From Alicyclobacillus pomorum DSM 14955 (GTDB lineage: Bacteria; Bacillota; Bacilli; Alicyclobacillales; Alicyclobacillaceae): 64,000 nucleotides of DNA. The notes under the pieces are model-generated. The model searched no databases, had not been told where the DNA came from, and saw only the letters and a program-made list of their open reading frames with translations. Below, piece after piece: positions 63,386 to 64,000 of this stretch. Each line of letters opens with the position of its first letter. The first letter of the stretch is position 1. Both the position numbers and the translations under genes were made by a program. The stretch covers positions 62,001 through 126,000 of the forward strand of contig NZ_AXAR01000006.1 of assembly GCF_000472905.1 (NCBI RefSeq). Reading direction: 5' to 3'.

Positions 63386-63482
63386 GACGATTCCTCCTTG
63401 CCCTGAATCACGGGAGTCAACAGATACCTGAAAAACCACCGATCCCGTTCGGTCGGTACCAACTCCATTCAGCGAAACAGGC

Positions 63483-64000
63483 TCACCGTTCGGATTTCGT
63501 ATACAAGCGGTGCAGTCCCACAGCCAGTTCGTCGAGCTCCTTTCCAACCAGGATGCTCTCTACGTAACGCGCTGGAAGGGCCTCAAATCCGCAGTCCAGT
63601 CCGGCCAAACCTCCAGCAATGGCGCCGATGGTGTCGGCGTCACCCCCGAGGTTGGCGGCAAACTGCACGGCTTGTTCAAAATCCGGCGTCGTGCTGAGAA
63701 TGTGTACAACCCATTGGAACGTATGCACCACAAACCCGTCCGGCACCACATTTGGCTCTACGTACAGCGCCGATTCGTACCGGGTTCCCTGGACTTCTGC
63801 GGCGAGTGCACTTGGCAAGGGTTGCCCTCTCAGCATGCGACTTGCAATTCGATTGTACACCCGACAGGCCTCGTCCGCGAGCGAATCCCAATGCGTCATC
63901 TTCGACTGCAGTACCGTCACTTCTTCCATCCGCGACACATCGGCGTAGGCGAGCGCCACTGGCAGGCACCTCATCAAGGATCCGTTCCCTGCCGTCAGTC
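63483..64000 (-). CDS. ADP-ribosylglycohydrolase family protein (5' end beyond the window)
   Basis: The last 172 residues of a DraG-like protein; the reading frame is open to the right edge. [15 protein letters not shown] at the edge and [16 protein letters not shown] near the C-terminus are two of the metal-binding motifs (Asp-Ala-Asp-Thr). It would remove ADP-ribose from proteins or O-acetyl-ADP-ribose. No partner is visible. Confidence 0.85.
   Translation of the reverse strand, partial: LTAGNGSLMRCLPVALAYADVSRMEEVTVLQSKMTHWDSLADEACRVYNRIASRMLRGQPLPSALAAEVQGTRYESALYVEPNVVPDGFVVHTFQWVVHILSTTPDFEQAVQFAANLGGDADTIGAIAGGLAGLDCGFEALPARYVESILVGKELDELAVGLHRLYTKSER

Noticed and set aside
1-64000. 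rRNA, tRNA, prophage, CRISPR or intact insertion sequence
   Set aside because: I looked for conserved rRNA blocks, cloverleaf-like CCA-ending segments, phage gene blocks, regularly spaced repeats and transposase motifs and saw none.

Overview
The window looks like chromosomal DNA from an aerobic, spore-forming member of the Bacillota with a GC content in the middle 50s, most like Alicyclobacillus and its relatives. The support is an H-type small acid-soluble spore protein (sspH), a YjcZ-like spore peptide, a bacillithiol-type YtxJ protein, c-di-AMP (ydaO-type) and SAM-I riboswitches, strong AGGAGG-type ribosome binding sites, and many GTG and TTG starts. The species placement is inference. 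I see no rRNA, tRNA, CRISPR array, prophage or intact transposase.

Layout. 0-13 kb: purine/pyrimidine permeases (NCS2 and NCS1), purA, a three-gene operon (class II aldolase, lipoate ligase-like protein, MFS exporter), a LysM-NlpC/P60 cell-wall hydrolase under a c-di-AMP riboswitch, and a LysR / GT39 glycosyltransferase pair. 13-15 kb: a decayed patch with an orphan c-di-AMP riboswitch and a vanadium haloperoxidase pseudogene. 15-20 kb: a molybdenum cofactor operon (mocA-moaA-moaD-moaE-methyltransferase), a membrane protein and an XdhC-type chaperone.

20-32 kb is the centrepiece: a complete aerobic carbon monoxide dehydrogenase operon, coxM-coxS-coxL, then an XdhC-YHS fusion, coxG, coxD and coxE. 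CoxL carries the AYRCSFR active-site signature of true form I (CuSMoO2) enzymes. Divergent from it are a GAF-domain histidine kinase and a DevR/NarL-type response regulator whose GAF segment resembles the haem-gas sensor DosS, then molybdate uptake genes modA-modB. Cofactor synthesis (moa, mocA), metal supply (modAB), maturation (coxD, coxE, two XdhC proteins), membrane coupling (coxG) and a candidate gas-responsive switch therefore lie together, which suggests the cell uses CO as a supplementary electron donor.

32-39 kb: an orphan membrane histidine kinase with a degenerate GGDEF domain, then a sulfonate operon ordered ssuE-A-D-C-B as in E. coli, preceded by an Rrf2 regulator with three cysteines and a YezD protein. 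40-49 kb: coaA, a DCC-family protein, a GlcD-type oxidase, homoserine dehydrogenase behind a SAM-I riboswitch, and divergent thrC-thrB. 48-53 kb: lactate use (lutA-lutB-lutC, DUF3311 protein, SSS-family carboxylate symporter). 53-64 kb: spore and stress genes, small proteins, redox proteins (thioredoxin, MsrA, aldo/keto reductase), an NlpC/P60-like protein that has lost its catalytic residues, an ApbE plus ferric reductase-like cluster, and a partial ADP-ribosylglycohydrolase at the right edge.

A family of palindromic intergenic elements with AGCGATTTGCAAAAT ends occurs at least seven times (2.1, 39.2, 43.7, 45.5, 45.7, 46.9 and 52.9 kb). I cannot match it to a named repeat family.
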